The notes under the pieces were generated by a model, which had not been told where the DNA came from, ran no database searches, and saw only the letters and a program-made list of their open reading frames with translations. 64,000 bases of DNA, taken from positions 6,914,001 through 6,978,000 of the forward strand of contig NC_092566.1 of the NCBI RefSeq assembly GCF_037975245.1, read 5' to 3'. This document shows, in pieces, positions 53,796 through 64,000 of this stretch (within the stretch, counting starts at the first letter, position 1; each line of letters opens with the position of its first letter). The stretch is from Apostichopus japonicus (lineage: Eukaryota > Echinodermata > Holothuroidea > Aspidochirotida > Stichopodidae). Both the position numbers and the translations under genes were made by a program.

Positions 53796-55972
53796 GCCTG
53801 GACACTGAAATATTTTTAAAAGTACTCGCTATTTGGCGACCGTTACTAAAATTCTAATCGCCAAAACGAAAAATTCACTCGCCACAATGCTGTTCAAGTC
53901 TTCATAGTACAGATCTACAACATCAATACTTTCTATGAACCAACATTAGCTAGGCAGTTAGGCAAATACATGGTGCTAAGTAATTGCACAATAGAACATT
54001 ATGTTTCTGTGCAGTATTGAAAAGAACGAGAAACTTTACAAATGACACTAACAACATGACAACAATTCCGGAAAGTGTGAACAAGTTCTTGTAGTTTTCT
54101 AAGTGAAACAAAATGCCCCTTAAATATGATGATAACGAGAAGATTTACAAATCTAAAAATGATATTTTTAATAAATGTATTTTCTTGTGGGTTCTTTATG
54201 TACAGTTCATTTTGGTGTAGTAGCCATCTATTCAATCAAAATATATGACAAAGTAGGGACGTGGCGGGATTATGGAGGTGTATGTGTGTGCTACGAGAGG
54301 GTGGAAGGTGGAAGGTGGAGGGTGGAGGGTGTAGGGTGTATGGTGGAGGGTGGAGGGTGGAGGACTTAGTTATGGGATATTTGCAGCGACAAACCATTTT
54401 TGCCTGTGCATGATATATGGGTATAAATGTATTCTTAATAAATAAACTTTTCGCGATTCATTAATTTTGATGTGTTACAATAATTTAATATCCGTCTATA
54501 TACTATAGTGCTTTGATCCTTCATTCTAGTTCAGTATTACATGCGCGGGTAAATCTTAGTTTGTGTTTACTTTACTACTATATCCCTCTACATCGGGGCG
54601 TCGAGAGCGAGGTTGGGCCCCAAGGACAATAATATCACATGGGGTCTATTTTTGAAGTCTTCGCGTTTCGATAAGCATATTATGGAAATTACGATACGCT
54701 TTCCGTATAACATATTGCTTCAAATTCCGCTGATTGACCCCGGGGCCGGCCCGGGCCTGGGACTGTATACTCCTCTGGCTTATATTCTGTCTGAAGCAAG
54801 AACCGATCAAGCTCAGGGAAGGAATTCTCAACTCAAACGAAGAAGAAGCATAATTATGCCTATACTGTTGCATGACGTAATGTCAGACTCATTTTGACCG
54901 TTTCGCAGCTCTTAACCGAATGACAAGTTCTCTCCTATCTTGACATACTAAAGCACGTTCAGTGTAGGATATATTGGATTGTAGTGACGTGAAATCATAA
55001 AGTCAGGCTTGCTTGACTTGAAAGCAATTTAATTTACAAATCTAACTGAAAATAAATTCACCATTTTTTTACATTTAACTAATACTAAATGAAACATCTC
55101 ACCATAAGAAGCGTGTGAACTTCGTGCTACGTCTTACCCTCAGATTCTTTCTAACTTCGGTGGTGGAGAATAACGGCAACATTAGTTAAACAAATTCTAG
55201 GATCCCCTTGCTATGCTCTCTCGCTCTCTTTATTAGTGAAAATATGTTCCTTTTCAAATCACATGCGTGAAAACATCTATGTTTGTATGACTCCTTACAG
55301 CAACGACAGACTTTTTCTTTAACAAAGATCTACGCAGAACATTGATCAGAAGACGCCATAGCCCATATACGTACAACGAAGCAGTCTGAATATGTATTGC
55401 AGTAATGGAAAATGAAACAACACAATTACTTCAAATAAACATTGCTACCAAAAGAAATAAAAAAAAAAACTGACAAGGAACTCCTCTTTCATCGGTTTCG
55501 GTTTTGACCAGCACGTCGTGTCCCGTAGGAATTAATGTCGACCTATTGTGTCTACAACGGTAAAGTATTCCGTCACGTAAAAAAATCATATTAATAAGCA
55601 CAAAACATTGACCTTATTTTGTTTGCGTTTATAACAGATATGGAAATTTCTCCTAAGGATGTCTCTTTTCACGGCAATGTACACAAATGCAGTGTAATCA
55701 CATATAACTTTAATTGCACGATGTATAGTGTCGCTTGATTTGCTAATAGAACATGCTGTCGAAGATTTGTGAAGAAACGTGATGCGATAATGCTATATAT
55801 AAAACTCAATATGATTTATCGTTATTATAATATCCGGGAGGTGGGAGGGGGGGGGGGTTGGGGGAGGGTCTTCGGAGGTGTGTACGAAATGAATAAATCA
55901 TACAGTTGCATCAGCAGTAAAAGAAAGAACAACATTGGAATGGTACATTGACACATACAAGTATGATATCTA
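53796..55972. other. Intergenic with GGTGGA low-complexity patch
   Basis: At 54296-54366 a GGTGGAAGGTGGAGGGTGGA-type tract. A 94-codon frame at 54613-54897 has no recognisable domain. A poly-G run lies near 55847. Confidence 0.5.
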
Positions 55973-56225
55973 GCACCCAATGTACAACATGGCTTTATCA
56001 GTTTGTATACAGTGAATAAGAGACAACCGTTAATCAGTATAAACTGAACTGTGTTGTAACACCGTAACACATGTTCGACCTGTCAGCAGATGCTACTGTG
56101 CACCCAATGTACATGGCTCGATCAGTTTGTATACTGAGAATAAGAGACAACCATTAATCAGTGTAAACTGAAGTGTGTTTATAGCACCGTGAGACATGTT
56201 AGACATGTCAGCAGATGCTACTGTG
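55973..56225 (+). repeat. 127-bp tandem duplication
   Basis: Two copies start GCACCCAATGTACA at 55973 and 56100 and end GTCAGCAGATGCTACTGTG. They differ by scattered substitutions and short indels. Confidence 0.92.
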
Positions 56226-56782
56226 GAAAACTTACAGACGAATTCATTACTCAAAGACTGTTTCAATAAATGACTGGTTATAGAGTCTAAACAACTGTCC
56301 CTATGTTTGACTATTAAGTATACCTTGTAGAAATGGTTCAAATTGCATATTTTAAACTTTTTGCAGTAAAATGTACTCATCCGTGCACTTTCTGTTAAAA
56401 TGTGGACGAATTAGTTGACGAACCCTGTAGAGTAGGCTGGTTAGTCCAGTCAATCATTATGGTTATTGTTGTGTGTTTAGTATTTTCTGTTTGCAAGTCC
56501 TCAGTAGCAACTGGCCTTATGTGTAAATACATGTTAAGGAATCATAACACACATCAGTTTTAACTGATTAACGGGTACACTCACCTTAACCTTTATCAGT
56601 TTTAACTGATAAAGCCATGAAAATCGGGTTGCACATTGGATGTGATCACAGGATTTACAGAACGCTTCTATGTTTAATATGAAACATTACCACAATCTAT
56701 GAAGTTTAATGTTTAAAACTATAAATTGTTAATAGTTCAATTGCAAATTTGTAATTGTGAAGTGTAGTGCGCTATGTGTAAA
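56226..56782. other. Intergenic with two small hairpins
   Basis: ATCAGTTTTAACTGAT occurs at about 56554 and again within TTTATCAGTTTTAACTGATAAA at about 56596, both perfect hairpin sequences. Nothing else was recognised. Confidence 0.5.
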
Positions 56783-58453
56783 CAGGCGCGTATCCAGGGG
56801 GGGGGGGCGTTGGGGGCTCGCGCCCCCCGGGTAAGAAAAAGAGGAGAGAAAAAAAAGAGAAGAAAAAAGAGGGAAAAAAGAGGGGAAAAAAGAGGAGGAG
56901 GGAGAGGAAGGAAGGGAAAAGAAAAAGAAGAAGGAGAGAGAGAAAGGGAAGAGAAAGAGGAACAGTGACATCATTACAGCGCTGATCCCTATTATATACA
57001 CATGGCCGGGTAGCCAGTGACGGATTTCGGATTTCGGAAGGGGCTTGCGCCTCACCCTACCCCTTACACCGACAACTTCATTTTTGACTTTTCCATTTTT
57101 CCTCTCTCACTAATGTATCTATATATATACTATGTATGGTCTATCATAACGCGTGTGTGTGTATGGACGCCTTAAACAATAAATTGTGCTATGAAACTAC
57201 TAAATGTGGCTGGCCAACTCAAGGTGGCGCTACGCTTAGATAGTTTGCCTACAGGCTTCGCCCCTTCCTTGGCAAATTATTCGCTACGCGCCTGTTCGAA
57301 TTTGTAAAGCAAACAGCAGATGTCACATCATATCAGTGAAAATGGCGGTTCCAAGATGAACTGCCTAAAAACTGTCGATGTGTGTAGTCATAGGATCCCA
57401 ATCATTGATTTGGGGGGCTGTAACGACTTGCCCGAAATATAAAACCTAAATTTTTCGCGCGCTCCGCGCGCGTTCAACGTGTTAATGTCAATATCATATA
57501 AGCAAGCATCGGTTATTACATCGCCAGCCATCGTGTACCGTACGTCCGTGGATATAGCGCATTAAACCGCGGGATGCTAATGTAAACAACGGAATGTCTT
57601 ATGCAGATTGAGAGAAAGCATGGAGGCCCAATTATGTCAAATTCTCTTTTACATTAGTAATGGCGAATGGCTTAGAACTTTATTTTAATTATCATGGAGA
57701 TATTTTGTAAACTATTCATTTCCTTTAGCTACATCATTGCAATTTATGTCTTCTCTCAGTAAGAGCCCCCCCCCCCGCCTCCTACGCCTATATGTGTAGT
57801 GTTCGGTTCCGAAAATATCTGGTATTTTTCCATTTCCTTCAACCAAGTTTATAATAGCCGTTATAAGAGGGATTAATATTTGTAAACCAATAAATTAACT
57901 GTGTCGGAATTTTCCAAAATTTCTTGACCAAAATTCTTCATCATACATCCCTCTACTTGTGTAATTTTGACCGGTCTGTTAGGGGTTCAAGGAGGTTTTT
58001 CTATATTGGTTGTCCATAGATGACATTTTTGCAACATTATGGGTATGTTTTGAAGTGAGTTTATTCACGAGAAATGTGAATTTTCAAATTCTCAACAAAT
58101 AATGGGCTGAAAACCTTCAAAAGTGGGGCTGTCGGGCATTGTGGGCCGCGACGTAGAATCACCTACAAAAGCAATGATCCACAGGACATGCGATCAGGTC
58201 GAACATGATGTGTGACTGGTGAAAATCTTCAAAAAGGTTATGGATGGAAAACAAACTATTGGGAAATACTTGGTTCTCGGGCAAAAGTGTATATTTGGTT
58301 GGTCATTTTCAAGCCCGAGAAGTGCCATTTCCGGTGATCTGGGGGGTATAAAAACCAAAATTTTTCTTGTACGCTGCGCGCCAACCGATGGTGGCGCTCC
58401 GCTTAGATAGTAATTCGCGCCCCCCGGGTTAGAAAATCCTGGATACGCCCCTG
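56783..58453. mobile_element. Non-autonomous DNA transposon with 5-bp duplication, possibly composite (1671 bp)
   Basis: Left end CAGGCGCGTATCCAGG, right end inverted CAGGGGCGTATCCAGG, flanked by GTAAA (56778-56782 and 58454-58458). The left end is followed by a poly-G run and CGCGCCCCCCGGGTAAGAAA; a near-identical block CGCGCCCCCCGGGTTAGAAA precedes the right end in the same orientation. A 130-bp GA-rich tract fills 56833-56965. No transposase was recognised. An inner CTACGCGCCTG end near 57287 suggests further nested fragments. The ends resemble those at 60393-63407, which also have a 5-bp duplication. Confidence 0.75.
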
Positions 58454-58458
58454 GTAAA

Positions 58459-59715
58459 GTAACAAGTGGAAAGTACAAAGTGATTGTGCCCGCTGTTGGT
58501 ATTTTGTAAGGACGACATAGGGTAAGCCGTTGCAATATAATACGTTACTTGGACCTGTTTCGCGAATAGTCTTCGAAAAGTTGCTTTGTACAATGTTTCC
58601 TCATATTTGTACACATATACATATATATGCCTCTTTGCGGTAAATAAGCAGCTTGTTAACATTGCTTCTCTTTTGGTTTCGAGAAGAGATTCTACCTCAT
58701 AATTGTAGCTCTGGTCTCTGCAGATTTAAAACATGATGTAGAACACGTGACGCTCCTTCCTTCGATACGTTAACTTATTAAATGTTATTTCTAATTATTT
58801 TATGAATGCTTTAGTTCCTACTCACATTTTCTTCTTCTTTGAATTGACTCTAGAATGAATGAATGAATGAATATGAATCTCTCCGTTCATTGGTGATCTC
58901 GCCGCGGAGTGACGTCAAATAAGCGATGATAAACGACACACAACAAACCTGATCTAGTCGACAAAACCACGGTTGACTGCGTCGTGAATTGTAATTTATG
59001 CGTGCATTCCTTGGTTCTGCACTGTACCCTTATTAAAACAATATATTTCTTGGTAGGCCACTCGAAATACCTTTAAGTTACTTTATACAACGTAAATATA
59101 ACATTTCACATAGGAAATTATATCACCGAAACCAGAAGCCATTTTCAAAAGCCTTTTATACTTTTACAGGATAAAGAAGGAAGTGCTTGGCATTAACAAA
59201 ACAAAGTGAGGCAAAGTTATCGATATCTAGAGAGTAAAGAAAGAAAGATTCCTTGTTCAATGAAACAAACTAATGAGTATCTGTATTGAGTATTCATAAC
59301 GTTACACTGTTTAACGTTCATTCAAATCGTTTTTGATTGAAAAAGAAAAGGAACAGCTAAACAAGGGTTGTTTTGTTTTCGTTATCTATAATAACAACTC
59401 TGTCAAGTGCATTCAGGAAATCTCAGATAAGACAGAAGGTATCGATACCCGAGAAAGAACGAAATAAGCAGCCGAAACATGAACGAAGTAACCTGTAGAT
59501 GATTGAACACATATACTTAATAGGCAACGACATGGACTGGAATGAAAATGATTAGCTTATAGTGCAATCACAGGGATTAAGAAGCCAACAAATGCTCAGC
59601 CTAGAACCGAATCCATGCAAGGACTTGTTAGGACTCCTGATCCATGTAATGACTATACAAGCCTACACCCTTTCAGATGATGCTTTAGACATTTACGAGG
59701 CAGGCGTGTAATTGC
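58459..59715. other. Intergenic, nothing recognised
   Basis: A short (GAAT)n lies near 58855 and a TGACGTCA-like site at 58910. No gene was recognised. Confidence 0.5.
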
Positions 59716-60018
59716 CGCACCCATCCTTGCTCACTGAGCCGCCCTTTCGACGTCCCCATCCGACAGACGAGAGTGTACCTCAACATATGTCCACTCTTCT
59801 CAAAGACTGAGGGAGGTAAAGGTACCCTGTTCATCATCACTGCAGTGTTGCTATGGTAAACGAAGTAATTGGCGCACCCATCCCTGCTCACTGAGCCACC
59901 CTTTCGACGTCCCCATCCGACAGACGAGAGTGTGTACCTCAACATATGTCCACTTTCTCAAATACTGAGGGAGGTAAAGTCATCATCACTGCAGTGTAGC
60001 TATGGTAAACGAAGTGAA
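59716..60018 (+). repeat. 157-bp tandem duplication
   Basis: Copies starting CGCACCCATCC at 59716 and 59873 share CTTTCGACGTCCCCATCCGA, CTCAACATATGTCCACT and CATCATCACTGCAGTGT. They are about 90 percent alike by eye. Confidence 0.9.
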
Positions 60019-60392
60019 ACCATTGGAAGAGCACATTACCAAATCCCATTTCCCCAAGTTCGCAAACCAGAAATACCAAATTTATGGAACACTCAAGAAT
60101 ACCGCAAAGCAGCAAATTTGAATGGTTCGCAAGTGTCTGGTATAGTCTTGTGAGGAATTGAATCGGGGAATCTAGAGGGTACTGTTGGCGGACACTATAA
60201 ACGATACACCACACCTTCACCAAAATGAAACCACCAAGAAATGTCTCAAAGCCCTCGAAGATATATGCATATAACTCAAAGGAAACAATCTTCATCATTG
60301 GTCTTTGCAATAGAGATATTCGTGATGAACAATTTTTTTCCATTAACTGAAAACCAAAATCGTTATTCGGGCTGTTCAAATGTATCAAAGTG
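60019..60392. other. Intergenic, nothing recognised
   Basis: Unique-looking sequence between the tandem duplication and the nested transposons. A long minus-strand open frame (60433-59939) crosses the duplication and the transposon end and is not supported as a gene. Confidence 0.5.
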
Positions 60393-60867
60393 CAGGGGCG
60401 GATCCAGGATTTTGAGAAAGGGGGGGCCGACATCCCGATGGTAGCACTGTAGTGATCTGCGTCCTGGGGAGGGGTCTAGGGGGAGGGGTTGTCCCCCTCC
60501 CCCTTGGAAATTTTTGGTTAATTGTGAGTGCTTAGATGCAAAATGGTGAAACATTTCGCAAAAAACTAGAAAAACCAGAAACGTTGCAGACACGCTTTTT
60601 TGTGCACATATTTTTTCTCGATAGACACATATTTAACAACGCTCAACAGTGCATGTACAATGGATACACTATTATTGCGTCGATTCGTTTTTTCTTTTGC
60701 GCGAAAATTATGACACCAGATTCACCCCAAGAAAAAACATAAAACAAGATATATTCAATGAGATAATTATGATATACTTATTAATGAAAGGGGGGTGTAG
60801 GCGGTTTTACACTATCTAACGCAACGTAGTCGCCAAGAACCTGAAGTATTTTTAAGGGAGGGCCCGA

Positions 60868-62781
60868 TAATAAGCGGAAACGGATCACCGACCGAAAAAA
60901 TATCGGAATTTGTGGACTATTTCTTGCTTCCTATTGTATTAAAACAAAGCACCTATGTGAAAGACACAAATCACATTCTGAAAATTGTGGAAGCCACCCC
61001 GTTACCAAAAGCAGTAGTACTTGCTACACTCGATGTCGTCGCCATGTATACCAATACTCCCCAAGAGGAGGCATTAGATATATGTCAAGAAGTCTATGTA
61101 AAGGCGGAAAAAAGCGAATATGGAATAAATAAAATATCTTCCATATCCATGCGCAAACTAATTGAACTTATTTTTAACAAGAAACTGTTTCGAGTTCAAT
61201 AAATTCTATTGCTTTACGACGGTTCACCTCAGGAACTTGAACAATTCACCGCTTCTTAAAGTTTTACGGTAGAAATATTACACACCGAGGTAACATACCT
61301 AGATTTGAAAATCTTCAAAGGTCCAAGGTTTGAAACCAATGGGTTATTAGACACCAAAGTCTACACCAAACCCACGGAAACCTTAAATACCTCGACAGAA
61401 ACTCTGCACACCCACTTGCCACTTTAAAGGCTTCATTAAAGGGGAAGTCTTACGATACGCACGTCTATGTAACAATGAGACTGATTTCTTACAGAAAAAG
61501 AATGCGTTCACAGAGAAACTGTTACTCCGTAACTATAAGAAAGAGGAAATTGCCTCAGCCACGAAAGGCATAAAATTTTAAAACCGTGGGCAATACCCCA
61601 CTACCAAACCTAAACAAAAGGAACCACCAATGGTGTTCAAGCTTACCTATACACCCCATATCAAAACCACGCATTTGAATTTTTTTAGTTTTGAAACATT
61701 GGCACTTAATCTCGCAACACGCGGACAGGGGCGTAGCGAAGGTTTTTTGTTGTTGGGGGGGGGGGGTGGAGGATTTGATTTGCCGACGGATCTAGAAGAT
61801 GTGACTGAAATGGGGGAGGGGTCTAAGGGGAGGGGGTGTCCCCCTCCCCTTTGGAAAATTTTTAGTTTTGAAACGTCCTTAGATGCAATCTGGTGCATAT
61901 TTTAAGTCAAATTTGGCACCGTAGAATTTCCATTTCGATATTATTTTTATGGCAGTCGGCAGAAGAAGAATTAATTGGGACCAATTATCGAATTGTGTCT
62001 TCACCGATCGCTGAAATAGTGAAACTTCGTGATGAAAATGTTCAGAAAACTTTCCGGTAATGAGAAATAACAACATTCATTGATATACAAGCGAGAAACG
62101 TTAAAAATTGTGTACAATTCGTGAGCCGTGTCCTTAAGTTTTCCACGGAGAACGAGTGACATCTGCGATGACGTCATTCTGAACAGAGGATAATAACAAC
62201 ACGTTGTCACACGATAGCACGACTGATGGGCTGCGGCCTATACGGAAGCCTTTAATTCCATTTCTTTCACTGAGTTGCCGGCGATTCTGGCACTCGTCTA
62301 GCTGAGCCTGGCTACAGTAGCTATACTGACCGCCGTGACATTATCAGTTATTTGCCGAGAGGTTTTTAACTTGCAGGCGTCGGGTGATTGGATTGGTGAA
62401 TGAGTTTATCAGATGAAGAACTGGAAAATCGAAATAACCGATAAAGAAGCTCCCTTTCTCCTTTTCTCTATTCAGCTTTCCTTCTTTCTTCCCCTTCCGC
62501 TCTCTTCACCTTTTCTCCTTTTGCCGACAGACCCAAAATTTGCCGACAGCGACCAAATTATTGGGGTGTGTGACACCCCACACACCCCCCCCCCCCCGCT
62601 CGCTACGCCCCTGCACGCGGAATTATCCAAACTGTTTCCAAATGAACCGATTCTAGCCTACAAAAGGGCCCAAAATCTCAAAGATTTACTTGTTAACTCA
62701 AGGTTTCATACTAACGAAGAATCAGCTGACTCTCAAGGTTCACACGAAGCTCTTTTAGATGCTCTTATAGCTGTACTATGA
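60868..62781 (+). pseudogene. Penelope-like reverse transcriptase, catalytic core deleted
   Basis: Penelope-like elements encode a telomerase-related reverse transcriptase. The readable blocks in order are PIISGNGSPTEKIS and YVKDTNHIL, then TLDVVAMYTN (the first catalytic-aspartate region), up to about 61200. Then comes YDGSPQELEQF at about 61217, TEVTYLDLKIFKGPRF and KPTET near 61290-61380, KGFIKGEVLRYARLCNNETDF-like (frame-shifted) near 61425-61495, YTPHIKT near 61650, and LSKLFPNEPILAYKR and NLKDLLV near 62623-62690. The segment that should lie at about 61200, including the conserved metal-binding aspartate pair, is missing, so the enzyme cannot be active. Several stops and frame changes occur, and 61726-62613 is a later transposon insertion. 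No GIY-YIG endonuclease domain was recognised downstream; the frame ends at 62781. Confidence 0.9.
61726..62613. mobile_element. hAT-like non-autonomous transposon inserted in the Penelope element (888 bp)
   Basis: A perfect 8-bp target duplication CACGCGGA (61718-61725 and 62614-62621) flanks inverted ends CAGGGGCGTAGCGA / TCGCTACGCCCCTG. Poly-G and poly-C runs lie just inside each end. The left part carries the AAGGGGAGGGGG-TGT-CCCCCTCCCC hairpin and a TTAGATGCAATCTGGTGC module shared with 11999-12372 and 60393-60779. There is no transposase. It is the youngest of the three nested insertions, because it interrupts the Penelope frame. Confidence 0.95.
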
Positions 62782-62859
62782 GTCCATAAAAACTCGTGCA
62801 CAGAAAATAGATGCATTTTGAGAACGAGACGCCCAGGCCGAATATAAAATATTCAAAGG

Positions 62860-62914
62860 CCACTACTGATGAAGCTCCTCCTATAAAGTTTGAGAGCAGA
62901 AACCGGTCTAGTGG
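62860..62914 (+). ncRNA. Hammerhead ribozyme, type I, Penelope-like element
   Basis: The conserved core is complete: CTGATGA at 62866-62872 and GAAA at 62899-62902, with the cleavage-site C at 62908. Stem I is CCACTA (62860-62865) with TAGTGG (62909-62914), six pairs. Stem II is GCTC (62874-62877) with GAGC (62894-62897), four pairs after an A/A mismatch, with a 16-base loop. Stem III is ACC/GGT in the self-complementary ACCGGT, with no loop, which fits the known Penelope hammerheads that act best as dimers. It lies on the same strand as the reverse transcriptase, in the 3' part, as in other Penelope-like elements. Predicted cut is between 62908 and 62909. Activity is not shown by sequence alone; the stem II mismatch may weaken it. 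Confidence 0.78.
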
Positions 62915-63412
62915 GTCATAAGAACCTACACTAGTCTCTCCTACTATGAACAGTACACTCAATTCACCTAATAGGTGCAATTATGTTTCACCACGAGGAG
63001 CATGCTATAAGTTCATGTTCCTCGGGCCCTCCCTTAAAAATACTTCAGGTTCTTGGCGACTACGTTGCGTTAGATAGTGTAAAACCGCCTACACCCCCTT
63101 TCATTCAGATAATTATGATATACTTGCTAACTGTGCATTGAGTTTCCCTGACAGTATTAGTCAGCACTATAGTACTGAGCCGTATCTAATTAATACGTGA
63201 TGTCGCGTAGGCCTGATAATTGCCTTAGTTTCAAATTTGGAATAAAAACGATCGCGTTTCAGGGAAGAGCAGCTGGATATATATTAGGCTTTTCTTTCAC
63301 CAAGTTATGCCTATTAGGAATCTGAAGTACTCCCACATTAAAAAAACGCAACTGATTTCCAAAAAGGGGGCCGGGCCGGGTCGCCCCCCCCCCTGGATCC
63401 GCCCCTGAAGTG

Positions 63413-64000
63413 TAATGTTCTCTCACACAGGAGACTCGAACACGTTTAAGGATGATGTCATTAAGGCACATACACTTGGAAGTCCTGAAAAGCCTGAAGT
63501 ATACTAATCGTATAGGGTGGAGTAACAACGATAACCTCTTAAATCAATATTGACATGAATGTTAGTAATATTATGGCGTTAACTTAAGTAGCCCTAACAT
63601 CAGTAATAGTGGTCAGAAGGTATTGGAGCCAGCAAGAGAGGCAATGTTCAAAATGTCCTGAGAGCAGCGATCCAAGCAATCGAACAACCGAAAAACACTT
63701 TATACATCGCAGTAGACTAGGCCTGCATTGTCAGAACACGGTCGATATTAACACTTACGTTACGTCTTACTGATAGGCCTATAGGCCTATACCGTTACTG
63801 ATAGGGATTACTAACAACGTTGATGGAAATGTTGACATCTGTTTTACGACTTAACAGTAACGATATAGCTTAACACAGTTGATACTAAGTACGTACCGGA
63901 AGTACACGTCATAGACGAATAAGCCTATGTCAATGCACTGTATCACTGTACGTCAGGTTGACATGAACACATCGGTTCGTGTTGCTATGCCAACTGGACG
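63413..64000. other. Intergenic with tandem AGGCCTAT palindrome
   Basis: No gene was recognised. At 63772-63791 TGATAGGCCTATAGGCCTAT carries two overlapping copies of the window-wide palindrome ATAGGCCTAT. Confidence 0.5.

Larger units (their letters stand above)
60780..63106 (+). mobile_element. Penelope-like retroelement insertion, 5'-truncated and broken
   Basis: A perfect 19-bp target duplication AGATAATTATGATATACTT lies at 60761-60779 and 63107-63125. The first about 85 bp (60783-60867) are repeated in inverted orientation at the far end (63022-63105), including GGTTTTACACTATCTAACGC. The left copy runs into the reverse transcriptase frame. Inverted terminal repeats with a 5'-truncated body are an established pattern for Penelope elements. 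The body holds a decayed reverse transcriptase, an inserted hAT-like element and a hammerhead ribozyme. It is dead for autonomous movement. Confidence 0.9.
60393..63407. mobile_element. Outer DNA transposon with 5-bp duplication, split by a Penelope-like element
   Basis: Perfect 16-bp inverted ends CAGGGGCGGATCCAGG / CCTGGATCCGCCCCTG are flanked by AAGTG (60388-60392 and 63408-63412). Removing the inserted retroelement and one copy of its target duplication leaves about 670 bp. The left part carries the GC hairpin (about 60477-60507) and TTAGATGCAAAATGGTG module also found in the hAT-like elements. CAG ends fit hAT, but the 5-bp duplication is shorter than the usual eight; 5-bp variants of hAT are known. 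Confidence 0.88.

Noticed and set aside
59939-60433. 164-codon minus-strand frame
   Set aside because: It starts in the end of a transposon and runs over a tandem duplication; no domain is recognisable.
62640-62860. A GIY-YIG endonuclease domain after the Penelope reverse transcriptase
   Set aside because: No cysteine-rich or GIY-YIG-like motif is readable in any plus frame; the frame ends at 62781.

Overview
The window is AT-rich animal nuclear DNA with very few coding signals. It carries GT-AG introns, CpG and CCAAT promoter signals, many AT microsatellites, poly-G/poly-C runs, non-autonomous DNA transposons, tRNA-like SINE heads and a Penelope-like retroelement with a hammerhead ribozyme. 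The recurrent palindrome TATAGGCCTATA, the repeat types and the IRF sequence suggest a marine invertebrate deuterostome, possibly an echinoderm. That assignment is inference from style; no species-specific marker was recognised.

The only confidently recognised gene is the 5' part of an interferon regulatory factor (IRF) gene on the minus strand at about 9.96-11.0 kb. A 17-nt coding piece (ATG plus four codons and two bases) in exon 1 splices in frame over a 438-bp intron into a 437-nt exon. That exon holds a Pro/His/Tyr/Gln-rich leader and the first part of the DNA-binding domain, with all five tryptophans at the IRF1/2 spacing. The next donor lies at the phase-1 position used in vertebrate IRF1. 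The rest of the gene should lie towards position 1 or beyond; I could not recognise another exon there. CCAAT boxes upstream and two IRF-element-like sites (intron 1 and intron 2) suggest a testable regulatory layout.

From 11 to 59 kb I see mostly non-coding DNA built from transposons and repeats. DNA-transposon remnants with target-site duplications lie at 12.0, 24.9, 28.2, 42.3, 50.1 and 56.8-58.5 kb. Large inverted repeats lie at 19.9-20.1 kb (a spacer-less palindrome), 27.2-27.8 kb and 48.8-49.2 kb. Tandem repeats lie at 31.3, 39.7, 46.5, 51.6, 52.2, 56.0 and 59.7 kb, and a duplicated dispersed repeat at 35.6 and 37.5 kb. A weak candidate gene start, ATG inside a YY1-like AAGATGGCGGC, lies at 45.31 kb.

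The 60.4-63.4 kb region is a three-level nest. A DNA transposon with 5-bp duplications contains a Penelope-like element with a perfect 19-bp duplication and 85-bp inverted ends. That element in turn contains an 888-bp hAT-like element with an 8-bp duplication. The Penelope reverse transcriptase is broken and has lost its catalytic core, but a hammerhead ribozyme core is intact in its 3' part.
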